In this document: piece after piece, positions 49,429 to 58,450 of the stretch | How the letters are laid out: each line of letters opens with the position of its first letter | How positions within the stretch are numbered: position 1 is the stretch's first letter | Origin: Haladaptatus paucihalophilus DX253 | GTDB taxonomy: Archaea > Halobacteriota > Halobacteria > Halobacteriales > Haladaptataceae | Reading direction: 5' to 3' | DNA: 64,000 bases | NCBI RefSeq assembly: GCF_000376445.1 | Contig: NZ_AQXI01000003.1 | Location: 62,001-126,000 of the forward strand | Position numbers and translations under genes: made by a program | The notes under the pieces: generated by a model | What the model was told of the DNA's origin: nothing | The model's input: only the letters and a program-made list of their open reading frames with translations | The model's database searches: none

Positions 49429-51207
49429 ATGGCAGCGCTTACCACATCATTGGCGCTCTCCATCCTGATGGGTGGGTTCCTTCTCGTCGTCCTCTACTTC
49501 ATCCTCCAAGTCGAGGACTGGCGGTCGTACACACCCACCGGTGGGGGGTTCGGTCGCGGCGAAGAGCAGGGGGTCGGCTACGCGCAAAAGCCCTCGGGGA
49601 TACTCCGTTGGCTGACGACTGTCGACCACAAGGATATCGGCATCCTGTACGGCGTCTACGGGTTGATAACGTTCGCTTGGGGCGGAATCGGCGCCCTGCT
49701 GATGCGAACCGAACTACTCTCGCCTGACACGATGTTCCTCCAGGCGCAGTCGTACAACGCGCTGATGACGACCCATGGCCTCACGATGTTGCTCCTGTTC
49801 GGGACGCCGATGATTGCGGCGTTTGCGAACTACTTCATCCCGCTCCTCATCGGGGCGGACGACATGGCGTTCCCGCGCATCAACGCCATCGCCTTCTGGT
49901 TGCTACCGCCCGCGGCGATACTCATCTGGATCGGCTTCCCACTCGGGGCAATCGGGTCGGGCATCCAACCGGCACAGACGAGTTGGACGATGTACACGCC
50001 GCTTTCCGTTCAGCAACCGAGTCCGGCGACGGATCTGATGCTTCTCGGTCTGCACCTCTCGGGCATCAGCACCACGATGGGGGCGATAAATTTCATCGCC
50101 ACCATCTTCACCGAACGCGGTTCGAACATCGGGTGGGAGAACCTCGATTTGTTCTCGTGGACGATGGTCACGCAGTCGGGGCTCATCCTGTTCGCGTTCC
50201 CGCTGCTCGGCAGCGCCATCATCATGCTCCTGCTCGACCGCAACTTCGGGACCACGTTCTTCTCCCCACAAGGCGGCGGCGGTCCGATTCTGTGGCAACA
50301 CCTCTTCTGGTTCTTCGGGCACCCGGAGGTGTACATCCTCGTCCTCCCGCCGATGGGGTTGGTCAGTCTCATTCTACCGCGCTTCGCGGGCCGGAAGCTG
50401 TTCGGATTCAAGTTCGTCGTCTACTCGACGTTGGCCATCGGCGTCCTCTCGTTCGGCGTTTGGGCCCACCACATGTTCGCAACGGGTATCGACCCACGTA
50501 TCCGTCTCAGTTTCATGGCGGTGTCGCTGGCCATCGCGGTGCCCAGCGCCGTCAAGGTCTTCAACTGGATTACGACGATGTGGAACGGGAACATCCGCCT
50601 GACGGCACCGATGCTGTTCTCCATCGGGTTCATCCAGAACTTCATCATCGGGGGCGTGACGGGCATCTTCCTCGCGGCGATTCCGGTCGACCTCGTGCTC
50701 CACGACACCTACTACGTCGTCGGCCACTTCCACTTCATCGTGATGGGTGCCATCGGGGTCGCCCTGTTCGCGGCGTTCTACTACTGGTTCCCGATTTACA
50801 GCGGCAAGATGTACCAGAAGTCGCTCGCCCACTGGCACTTCTGGCTGACGATGATCGGAACGAACGTGACGTTCTTCGCCATGCTGTTCCTCGGCTACGG
50901 CGGCATGCCCCGCCGGTACGCGACCTATCTCCCGCAGTTCACGACGTGGCACCAGGTCGCCACGCTCGGTGCGTTCATCCTCGGTATCGGCCAGTTCATC
51001 TTCGTCTGGAACATCGTCCAGTCGTGGCTCGAAGGCCCGGCGGTCGAAAGCGGCGACCCGTGGGCGCTGGAGGAGGAAGGCATGCTTTCGCCCGAGTGGG
51101 TGTGGTTCGAGAACCGACGCGAAACCGCGCTCGCCGACGGTGGCGACGGCGATGGCGACGGACTGACGGACGGCGGTTCGGACGAGGCCACGGGAGGTGA
51201 CGACTGA
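49429..51207 (+). CDS. Cytochrome c/quinol oxidase subunit I (CoxA/CtaD-like)
   Basis: Integral membrane protein of 592 residues with about 12-14 TM helices. Heme and CuB ligands are present: MTTHGLTM region (His), FGHPEVYILVLPP with the His-Tyr cross-link pair, and YYVVGHFHFIVMG. The start at 49429 (MAALTTSLAL) is preferred over the TTG at 49408. The C-terminus is an acidic, repetitive tail (DGGDGDGDGLTDGG). There is no coxB or coxC nearby; the next gene (DUF6684) is co-translated. It should be a heme-copper terminal oxidase. Confidence 0.94.
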   Translation: MAALTTSLALSILMGGFLLVVLYFILQVEDWRSYTPTGGGFGRGEEQGVGYAQKPSGILRWLTTVDHKDIGILYGVYGLITFAWGGIGALLMRTELLSPDTMFLQAQSYNALMTTHGLTMLLLFGTPMIAAFANYFIPLLIGADDMAFPRINAIAFWLLPPAAILIWIGFPLGAIGSGIQPAQTSWTMYTPLSVQQPSPATDLMLLGLHLSGISTTMGAINFIATIFTERGSNIGWENLDLFSWTMVTQSGLILFAFPLLGSAIIMLLLDRNFGTTFFSPQGGGGPILWQHLFWFFGHPEVYILVLPPMGLVSLILPRFAGRKLFGFKFVVYSTLAIGVLSFGVWAHHMFATGIDPRIRLSFMAVSLAIAVPSAVKVFNWITTMWNGNIRLTAPMLFSIGFIQNFIIGGVTGIFLAAIPVDLVLHDTYYVVGHFHFIVMGAIGVALFAAFYYWFPIYSGKMYQKSLAHWHFWLTMIGTNVTFFAMLFLGYGGMPRRYATYLPQFTTWHQVATLGAFILGIGQFIFVWNIVQSWLEGPAVESGDPWALEEEGMLSPEWVWFENRRETALADGGDGDGDGLTDGGSDEATGGDD

Positions 51208-51422
51208 TGGCCACCTACTCCGTCTTCGACCGCGAGACGCTGCTCGACATCGTGGTGAACATCGTTCCCCTCATCATCCTCGGGTTCTTCTTCGTCCTCT
51301 TCTTCGTAACGTCGCCGTATCCGCCGAACGAACTCTACCGCGTCCTCGGTCTGCTGTTGCTCGTCGTTCCGTTCGTCCTGCTCGGGCTGCTGACGTGGGT
51401 CGCCGCCCACTACGTCGGCTGA
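51207..51422 (+). CDS. DUF6684 small membrane protein, oxidase-associated
   Basis: Protein of 71 residues with two TM helices (about 16-36 and 45-68). Its ATG overlaps the last base of the oxidase stop (TGATG), so it is translationally coupled with subunit I. Small proteins of this type are found beside haloarchaeal oxidases and may be accessory subunits. Role is not shown. Confidence 0.82.
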   Translation: MATYSVFDRETLLDIVVNIVPLIILGFFFVLFFVTSPYPPNELYRVLGLLLLVVPFVLLGLLTWVAAHYVG

Positions 51423-51492
51423 TCGGTCGAGCGGTCCGCGGATGACCGCGACCGCCCGCCCCGCTCGTCGGTTTCACTTCCCGATAAGGGTT

Positions 51493-52719
51493 TCACGTCC
51501 CGATAAGTGCGGTGAGAACTGCCAAGAGCGCCGCACACGACATCACGACCGCGAGCAGGCCGAACGCGGCCGCGAACCCGGTCGTGTCGGAGACGACGCC
51601 GACGACGGCGGGCGCGAGCGCGCCGACGCCCATCAGCAGGGTACGGACCAACCCGAGGCCACCTCCGGCAACGTCGTCGGGAATCGTCGCCGCGAGGTAC
51701 GCGCCGCGAATCGGACGGAATCCGTGACTGCCGATGCCGAGCGCGACGACGATACCGCCGAAGACGACGGCGCTCGCCGTCCCCGCGAGGGAAAGCGCCC
51801 CGAGCGCGCCCGCCGCGACGGCGAGGACGGCGACGGCGAGCGGAAGCCGCCCGATTCTGTCCGAGAGGTCGCCGGTGACGACCTGCACCAGACTCACGGC
51901 GAACAGGGCGCTGTAGACGAGCGACGCCGCCGACTCGGACAACCCGTGGTCGGTGAGATAGAGCGGGAGGAACGCGACGACGCCGTTGTACGCGAAGCTG
52001 AAACAGACGGTCACGCCGACGAATACCGTGAACCGACGGCTTCGAAAGAGGTCGAGATACCGCCGGAACGCGAGCGGGTTCGCGGAATCGTCTCCACCGG
52101 CGGAGTCACCATTCTCACCATCGTCCTCGGCGTCCGATGACCGCCGTGGGACGTACGCGAGGACGCCGCCGCCGAGCGCGAACCCCTCCACGGCACCCGC
52201 GAGAAAGAGCGCGTGCCAGTTTCCGGCGTCGGTCACGAGGACGACGGCCGCGGGTGCGGCCACGCCGCCGAACGCTCCGAGCGTGTCGAACAGGCCGAGC
52301 GCCCGGCCGGTTCTCGTCGGGTACTCCCGCGAGAGCAACCGAATCGAGACCGTCTTGTGGATGCCCGTCCCCACCCCGACGAGGAGCATACCGCCGACGA
52401 GCACCGCGAGCGGCGCGGCGACCCCGAGCACCAGCGCCCCTCCGGCGGCGACCGCGGCACCCGCCGCGATGACCCGCACCGCGCCGAACCGGTCGGCGAG
52501 GACGCCGCTGGGAAACTGCATGAGCGAGTAGCCGAGCATCGTGGCCGTGAACACCGTTCCGAGAAACGCGTTCGAGACGCCGAACTGGGTTCGAAAGGTG
52601 GGAAACAGCGCCGGAAGTGCGTACCGCAGGAACTTGGCGAGAAACCAGAGTCCGGCCGTCAACAGGAGCGTGTCGTAGTCGGCGACGCGCGAAAACCGAC
52701 CGAACACTCGGGTTCCCAT
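51493..52719 (-). CDS. MFS transporter
   Basis: Protein of 408 residues with 12 TM helices and the loop 2-3 motif A-like GVLADRFGAVRV and, in the second half, GDLSDRIGRLPLAV. It begins DYDTLLLTAGLWFLAKFLRYALPALFP and has the shape of a major-facilitator sugar/nitrate or drug type transporter. Substrate cannot be told. Convergent with the DUF6684 gene; the tail has a small, alanine-rich end. No partner gene is adjacent. Confidence 0.92.
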   Translation of the reverse strand: MGTRVFGRFSRVADYDTLLLTAGLWFLAKFLRYALPALFPTFRTQFGVSNAFLGTVFTATMLGYSLMQFPSGVLADRFGAVRVIAAGAAVAAGGALVLGVAAPLAVLVGGMLLVGVGTGIHKTVSIRLLSREYPTRTGRALGLFDTLGAFGGVAAPAAVVLVTDAGNWHALFLAGAVEGFALGGGVLAYVPRRSSDAEDDGENGDSAGGDDSANPLAFRRYLDLFRSRRFTVFVGVTVCFSFAYNGVVAFLPLYLTDHGLSESAASLVYSALFAVSLVQVVTGDLSDRIGRLPLAVAVLAVAAGALGALSLAGTASAVVFGGIVVALGIGSHGFRPIRGAYLAATIPDDVAGGGLGLVRTLLMGVGALAPAVVGVVSDTTGFAAAFGLLAVVMSCAALLAVLTALIGT

Positions 52720-52824
52720 TCGCTCGTTGGTCGGTAGCGAACCGTCAAAAAGCGGACGGAAGCGGCGATGTGCGCCAACGGCTCGTGCGTAAAAACTATC
52801 ATCTTTTGGTTGTCACGTCCCGTC

Positions 52825-53331
52825 GTGTCCCCAGATTCGAAACTCTCCAACGCGTTGAACACGTTCGACCGTACCCATCTCGGGGCGTTACTGCTGGTCG
52901 TCGGCATCGCCGTCGCGGGCTACGGCGTCTACGACTACACGCAACAATCCGACGCCGTGGCCGATGCAGTGACGGTGAACGCCACCATCACCGATACGGG
53001 CGTCGAACGCATCTCCAGGCGTCGTAGTTCCCCGGACTACAAGCCGACGGTCGCGTTCGACTATCGCTACCGCGGCGAGTCCTACACGGCACACAACATC
53101 TACCCCGCCACTATCACGCCGAGCTACGATACGAAATCGAAGGCTCGGTCTATCATCGATGGGTACGAGACGGGCGACTCGGTGACGGCATACGTATCCC
53201 CGGGGTCCCCGAGCGATGGATTTCTCGAAGCCGAAACGACGAACGAACCGCTGAAATTCGTGCTCCTCGCCGGCGGCGCGCTCATCCTCATCGGCGGCAA
53301 GCACGTCGTGGACGGCCTCGGGTGGACCTGA
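52825..53331 (+). CDS. DUF3592-like membrane protein
   Basis: Protein of 168 residues with a GTG start at 52825 (MSPDSKLSNALNTF) and two TM helices at about residues 20-38 and 140-160. The extracellular domain between them includes NATITDTGVERISRR and YRGESYTAHNIYP, and ends YVSPGSPSDGFLEAE, a DUF3592 pattern. A TAAAAACTATC element is 26-36 nt before the GTG. Function unknown. Confidence 0.78.
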   Translation: MSPDSKLSNALNTFDRTHLGALLLVVGIAVAGYGVYDYTQQSDAVADAVTVNATITDTGVERISRRRSSPDYKPTVAFDYRYRGESYTAHNIYPATITPSYDTKSKARSIIDGYETGDSVTAYVSPGSPSDGFLEAETTNEPLKFVLLAGGALILIGGKHVVDGLGWT

Positions 53332-53389
53332 CCCGGACGGGACCACCGAGAGTGGCTACGAACGCTTCTTCCGGTAACCGCTTCGACGA

Positions 53390-54409
53390 TCAGTCGAGCG
53401 AAACCGTCACGCGCTCGCCGTTTCGCGCGGACTCGTAGGCCGCTTCGGTGAGCGCGGTCACGGCGAACGCGTCGCGGGCCGTCGCGGGCGGCGTCTTCCC
53501 GCTCTCGATGCAGTCGATGAACACGGCCGCCTTGTCCTCGCCCCGTTGCTGGTCGATGTAGGGCGAGACCGTCGTGCTGTCCTCCCGAATCTCGGTCAGC
53601 TGCCGCGGTTCCCACTGTCGTCCTTCGAGGTACACGGCCCCTTCGTCGTCCCAGACGTGGATGTGTTCGCGGACGCACGGCGCGTCGCTGAACACCGAGA
53701 TGCTGGCCGAGGCACCGTTCTCGAACGCGACCGTGAGCTGTGCGCGCTCGTCCACGCGGTCGTCCTCGTCGGCGAACTTCATCTCCGCCTGCACCGACGT
53801 CGGCGTCAGCCCCGTCGTCCAGAGAACGGCGTCCACGAGGTGGCTTCCGGTGTCGTAGAGGTTGCCGCCGCCCGAGAGGTCGGGGTCGGTCCGCCACGTG
53901 TCCTCGAACCGGGAAATCCAGTCCTGCGTGATTTCGGCGCTGATAAACCGCGGCGTCAGTTCCGAGTCGGCCCACCGCTCGCGCGCCTCGACGAACGCCT
54001 CGTTCAAGTGGCGTTGATAGCCGACCATCAGCACCTGGTCGCTCGTCTCCGCTCGCTCCGCGAGTTCGCGCGCTTTCTCGCGGTCGGTCGTGAGCGGCTT
54101 GTCACAGAGCACGTGCAACCCGCGGTCGAGCGCGGCCGTTACCTGCTCGTAGTGGAAGGCGTGCGGCGTCCCGATGAGCACCGCGTCCAACTCCTCGGCG
54201 TCCAGCATCGCCTCGTACCGCTCGTACTGGGACCCCTGTCCGACGTAGAGCGCGTTTCCGGCCTCCGCTCGTGCCACCTCGCTCACGTCGGCGAGGGCGA
54301 CGACCGTCGAGCGGGGGTCCTCCTCGAAGGCGCGTCCGACGGTCGTTCCGATGAATCCGCCGCCGATGACGCCGACGCGAAGTTTTTCCGGTGGTGATTG
54401 TCCTGACAT
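53390..54409 (-). CDS. Gfo/Idh/MocA family oxidoreductase
   Basis: Protein of 339 residues with an N-terminal NAD(P)-binding fold GVIGGGFIGTTVGRAFEED and the family DKP motif (HVLCDKPLTTD) with the usual EKP replaced by DKP. The C-terminal half includes YDTGSHLVDAVLWTTG, the pseudo-catalytic DxGxHxxD. The start is the ATG at 54409 (MSGQSPPEKLRV), not the longer frame. The substrate is likely a sugar or inositol derivative. Possible transcript with the downstream-encoded GT-C protein is unclear. Confidence 0.92.
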   Translation of the reverse strand: MSGQSPPEKLRVGVIGGGFIGTTVGRAFEEDPRSTVVALADVSEVARAEAGNALYVGQGSQYERYEAMLDAEELDAVLIGTPHAFHYEQVTAALDRGLHVLCDKPLTTDREKARELAERAETSDQVLMVGYQRHLNEAFVEARERWADSELTPRFISAEITQDWISRFEDTWRTDPDLSGGGNLYDTGSHLVDAVLWTTGLTPTSVQAEMKFADEDDRVDERAQLTVAFENGASASISVFSDAPCVREHIHVWDDEGAVYLEGRQWEPRQLTEIREDSTTVSPYIDQQRGEDKAAVFIDCIESGKTPPATARDAFAVTALTEAAYESARNGERVTVSLD

Positions 54410-54523
54410 AAGTAACTCTCTCGTGAATAAATTCGTCCGAATGGACGATACACGCGGCCGTGACTTATCTCTCACGGCTGTTTTCGGGCCGAATTCGGGG
54501 GTCGCGTTCGGACTCACTCACCC

Positions 54524-56149
54524 TCAGACGGGCATCGGTCCGCTCGTCTCCGGTCCCGACGGATACCACCCCTCGGACATCGCGAATATCGCCACCTCGT
54601 CGTTCTCGAACGCGAGGTGATACTGCGGCGACGAGAGCATCGTCGACATCATCTCCGGCGGTTGGTAGTGGCGCATCCCGCGAATCGTGTAGGTTTCCTT
54701 CGGGACGTAGATGTACTGCGGGTGTACCTGCATCCGCATCAGTTCCGTCGTCAGACAGTTGGCACTGTGACACCGAGATAGCTCGCGGAACTGATGGAGT
54801 TGATACTGGTACTGCTCGTGACCCTTCCACTCGACGCCCCACGGCCCGATGGCGATGGTCCTGTCCGTCTGCTGTGGGAACCACTCCGCGGCGTCGCCGA
54901 GCACCAGAAACTGTGCGGACGGGTCGGTGTGCTCGCCCGCCCACGTCATCGCCTCGACGTCGTTGTCGTTGACGAACTGCGGGAGGGACGGACTCCCGGC
55001 GTGGGCGTTCATCCCGCCCATCGCGTACAACATCCCGCCGCTGAGGCCGATGGTCGCCAGCAACACCACGGAAAACGTGACGATTTCGTTCCGTTCGGCG
55101 GACGAAGAGGTTTCCTTGACCCACCGGAAGATGCCGTCGAAGACGAATCGCGCGGTGATGAGCGCGCCGATGAGGAACACGAAACGCGCCTCGTCCATCG
55201 CCGCCGTGATGACGACTAACCACGCGGGGAGGAAGTACTCGCGTCGTCGAACGAGCCAGAGACATCCGATTGCCGGAAGCAGGTGCCACGCCGACAGGAA
55301 CGGCGGTTCGTTGAGCTGCTGGCGTAGTAATCCCCGTAGCGCCGGAATGGCACCGCCGAGCCCGCCGTGGGTACCCGCGGCCCCGCTGAACACGGCGGTT
55401 CCGTGCATTGAGACGATCGACAGCCACCACGGGGCTGTGAGCACTATCCCGCCGAGACCGACGACCAACCCGTAGGCGAGCCCGCGTACGGACCGGTCGA
55501 ACCGGACGTAGAGCACGAGAAAGCTGATGACGAAGAAGATGGTGTACATCGGATGCGTCAGCACCGTCAGCGCGAAGGTGACGAGCGCGGGGACGAGCCA
55601 CCGGCGGTCGTGGTTCCGAAAGAGGTGCAACCCGGCGTAGATTCCGGTCAGCGAGAACAACATCGCGGGAGCGCGGACGATGCCCCCGGCCGAGATGTGC
55701 CACTGGAGCACCGGCGGGCTGACGGCGACGATGAGCGTGGCGAGCGAGGCTTGTGGCCGCGACCCGAACAGGTCCCGCGCGAGGAAGTACAGCGGGACGA
55801 GGTATGCGACCGAGACGAGGCCGGGAAGGTATCTGGCGATGGTGAACGCGCCGACTCGCGTCACGTCGAGGATGACGGCCAGGATGTAGAACATGAACGG
55901 CGGATACGCGAAAGGCACGCCGTCGGGCGTGTAGCCCGGAATCGTCTTCGGAAGGACGTAGCCGTTTTTCTGTATCTCCTCGGCGATGTGGAGGTACAGC
56001 CCCGCGCCGAAGGACGGATAGGGATGACTTCCGACGTAGAGATAGAGGACGCACACTCCGGCGATGAGCGCGGGGACGAGCCATGGCAGTTCGTAACTCA
56101 GTCCTCTCGATTCCTGCGCCGTTTTCGAATCCGTCTGATGACTAGCCAT
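54524..56149 (-). CDS. Multi-TM GT-C-like glycosyltransferase family membrane protein
   Basis: Protein of 541 residues with about 10-11 TM helices. The first loop has the acidic GT-C-like PYPSFGAGLYLHIAEEIQKNGYVLP with GVPFAYPPFMFY, similar to dolichol-sugar dependent glycosyltransferases such as ArnT/PMT-like proteins. The C-terminal 130 residues are soluble and may bind acceptor or lipid (FLVLGDAAEWFPQQTDRTIAIG). Protein glycosylation is common in haloarchaea. The exact substrate cannot be told and no agl cluster is adjacent. Confidence 0.8.
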   Translation of the reverse strand: MASHQTDSKTAQESRGLSYELPWLVPALIAGVCVLYLYVGSHPYPSFGAGLYLHIAEEIQKNGYVLPKTIPGYTPDGVPFAYPPFMFYILAVILDVTRVGAFTIARYLPGLVSVAYLVPLYFLARDLFGSRPQASLATLIVAVSPPVLQWHISAGGIVRAPAMLFSLTGIYAGLHLFRNHDRRWLVPALVTFALTVLTHPMYTIFFVISFLVLYVRFDRSVRGLAYGLVVGLGGIVLTAPWWLSIVSMHGTAVFSGAAGTHGGLGGAIPALRGLLRQQLNEPPFLSAWHLLPAIGCLWLVRRREYFLPAWLVVITAAMDEARFVFLIGALITARFVFDGIFRWVKETSSSAERNEIVTFSVVLLATIGLSGGMLYAMGGMNAHAGSPSLPQFVNDNDVEAMTWAGEHTDPSAQFLVLGDAAEWFPQQTDRTIAIGPWGVEWKGHEQYQYQLHQFRELSRCHSANCLTTELMRMQVHPQYIYVPKETYTIRGMRHYQPPEMMSTMLSSPQYHLAFENDEVAIFAMSEGWYPSGPETSGPMPV

Positions 56150-56437
56150 GGTTGTGTTGGGGGAAGCGGCCGCTCCGAGGCTGGCAGCGGCACTGGTCTC
56201 GTTCGGACGGAACTATCGCAGGATTCACTCTTTGTTATCCAGTGGCTATCGGCGGGATAGCAACGAATACTGACCGCGGAGTGAGGGTAGGTGCGAATTC
56301 CACCGACAGTAACACGAGGTTGTGAGTGCGTCGATTTCGGGACGGACGGTCCAAACGAGTTCGCTCCGTCGTCCCCGATTTGAAACGGTCGAAACAGTTC
56401 ACGGAACCGTTCTCTCGTCCGAGAGGTTCCGCGACCG

Positions 56438-57700
56438 TCACTCGTAGCGGAGCGCGTCGATGGGGTTCGTGTGGGACGCGTCCCACGCCGGATAGAGTCC
56501 CGCGAGCACCCCGACGATGACGCCGACCACGACGGCGATACCGAACCACTCCGCCCTGAACGCGAGGGGGAGTCCGATGAGCTGGGCCGCGACGTAGCCG
56601 CCGCCGAAGCCGACGAGCGCGCCCAGCGCCGACCCGAACAGGCCGAGCAACACCGCCTCGAACAGGAACAACTGGAGGACATCGGTGTTCTGCGCGCCGA
56701 CGGCTTTCATGATGCCGATTTCGCGGGTCCGTTCGGTCACGCTCACCAGCATGATGTTGGCGATGCCGATTGCTCCGACGATGAGCGAGATGAGGGCGAT
56801 GCCGGAGATGTACGCCGTGAACGTGTCGCTGACCCGTTTGACCTGGCTGACCAGTTCCTCCTGCGTCGTCACCTTGAACTTGTAGTTCTCCGATTTCAGT
56901 TCGCTCGCGTCAGAGCCCTCGCCCAGGTACGTGTAGACGCGCCCCTGCACCGCGTCCACTTGGCCGGGATTGCCCGCGAGGACGAGTATCCGCCCGTACA
57001 CGCGCTGGTTGCGGTCCGCCGACGGACTGTACACCGTCCGCTGGTAGAAGGGGTCCGTCGGTGCGAAGATTCGCGGGGTCGGGCCGCTGCTGATGCCAAG
57101 CGTGGTCTCGTCGGACGGTTCGACGATGCCCGTCACCGTCGCGTTGATCTCTTCCCCGTTGACGGCGCGCGTGACGGTGATGTTGTCCCCGACGGAGACG
57201 TTTCCGCCGCTGAACATCCGCGCGGCGGGGCGGTTCAGGACCACTTCGCGTTTCCCGCTCCGGAACGACCCGCCCGAGACGAATTGCTGGTTTTTCACGT
57301 CGAAGTAGGGCGGAGACGTGACGACGACCCACTGCCGACCGACCGTCGAGTTGTTGAACGCCACCGTGGAGGCGGCGATACCGCTCTCCGGAACGGCCGC
57401 TTCGACGCCTTCGAGCGACCGAATCCCGCCGAGGTCGTGCTCGGTGAAAATCGTTTGTCCGCCGCTACTCCCGAAGTTCGGAATCCCGCTCTGACTCGGC
57501 GACTCCGCCGAGACGTACATGGTCGCCGCGTTGCCGCCGGCGACCGTGTTGACGATATCCGCCTGCAAACTCGCGCCGAGCGTGACGAAGGTGATGACCG
57601 CCGCCACGCCGATGATGACGCCGAGCGTCGTCAGCGTCGAGCGCAGTTTGTGTTCGCGGATGTTTCGCCAACTGATTCGAACGCTTTCGAGAACGTTCAT
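56438..57700 (-). CDS. MacB/FtsX-type ABC transporter permease
   Basis: Protein of 420 residues. N-terminal TM, a large extracellular MacB_PCD domain (residues about 45-275), and a C-terminal FtsX domain with TM helices (ISLIVGAIGIANIMLVSVTERTREIGIMKAVGAQ). There is no ATPase (MacB-like) gene next to it, so the partner is encoded elsewhere. It may export a hydrophobic compound or take part in lipoprotein-like transport. The following 288 nt up to the membrane protein gene hold no supported gene. Confidence 0.9.
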   Translation of the reverse strand: MNVLESVRISWRNIREHKLRSTLTTLGVIIGVAAVITFVTLGASLQADIVNTVAGGNAATMYVSAESPSQSGIPNFGSSGGQTIFTEHDLGGIRSLEGVEAAVPESGIAASTVAFNNSTVGRQWVVVTSPPYFDVKNQQFVSGGSFRSGKREVVLNRPAARMFSGGNVSVGDNITVTRAVNGEEINATVTGIVEPSDETTLGISSGPTPRIFAPTDPFYQRTVYSPSADRNQRVYGRILVLAGNPGQVDAVQGRVYTYLGEGSDASELKSENYKFKVTTQEELVSQVKRVSDTFTAYISGIALISLIVGAIGIANIMLVSVTERTREIGIMKAVGAQNTDVLQLFLFEAVLLGLFGSALGALVGFGGGYVAAQLIGLPLAFRAEWFGIAVVVGVIVGVLAGLYPAWDASHTNPIDALRYE

Positions 57701-57862
57701 CCGCCCGTGTCTGTTAGCGTGTCAATCATTTTCTCATCTACCCGCACACGTCTACGGCGTCATCCGACAAAAGTCTATGACGGGAAATCCGGTCTTAACT
57801 GCCTGAAACGCCAAATTATACCGTATCCGGGGATTTTCACCGTTCGGCTTCGACCCCTCGTT

Positions 57863-58294
57863 TCACTCCTCCTCGTTCATCCGAACCGTCAGGACGGGGA
57901 CCTCCGACAGGCGGACGACCTTTTCGGTGACGCTGCCGAGGAGGTACCGGTCGAGACCGCGGCGGCCGTGCGTTCCCATCACGATGCAGTCGATGTCGTT
58001 CTTGTCGGCGTAGTCCAGAATCACGCGGTGTGGCGTCCCGCGGAGTACCGTCGTTTCCACGTCCACACCCGCCTCGTTCGCCGCGGCTTCGACGTCCGAA
58101 ACCGCGTCGGCGCACTCGTCTTCGAGTTCGTCGTAGAGGATGTCGGACCGAACGTCCGGCGGGACGATGGTTCGGTCGACGACCGATAGGACGTGTAGGC
58201 TCGCGCCGTAGGCGTCCGCGAGGTTGAGCGCCTGTTCGACCGCCTTGTCCGTGGACACGCTCCCGTCCGTTGGGAGCAGGATTCGCTCGTACAT
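57863..58294 (-). CDS. Universal stress protein (UspA family)
   Basis: Protein of 143 residues. Opening MYERILLPTDGSVSTDKAV, and the ATP-binding motif GTHGRRGLDRYLLGSVTEKVV, the G-2x-G-9x-G(S/T) type. It is a cytoplasmic adenine-nucleotide-binding stress protein. Stands alone, divergent from cydA. Confidence 0.94.
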   Translation of the reverse strand: MYERILLPTDGSVSTDKAVEQALNLADAYGASLHVLSVVDRTIVPPDVRSDILYDELEDECADAVSDVEAAANEAGVDVETTVLRGTPHRVILDYADKNDIDCIVMGTHGRRGLDRYLLGSVTEKVVRLSEVPVLTVRMNEEE

Positions 58295-58400
58295 TTACCC
58301 TAGAATGGACGCTATCGACGCTCAAAATCATACTGGTCCGAACAGTTCGTCGGCCGTAACAGTTCTAATTCTCGGCATCTGATTATCGTGGGGTGGGAAT

Positions 58401-58422
58401 CATCCGCGTTCTAATGCGGATG
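58401..58422. promoter_or_regulatory. Inverted repeat upstream of cydAB
   Basis: CATCCGC and GCGGATG (7 nt arms, 8 nt loop) form a perfect inverted repeat 29-50 nt before the cydA ATG. It may be an operator for oxygen or redox regulation, or a stem in the leader. The core promoter is likely the AT-rich GATTATC at 58381-58387. Confidence 0.5.
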
Positions 58423-58450
58423 TCACACTTAGCTCGGATTAGGAGTGAGT

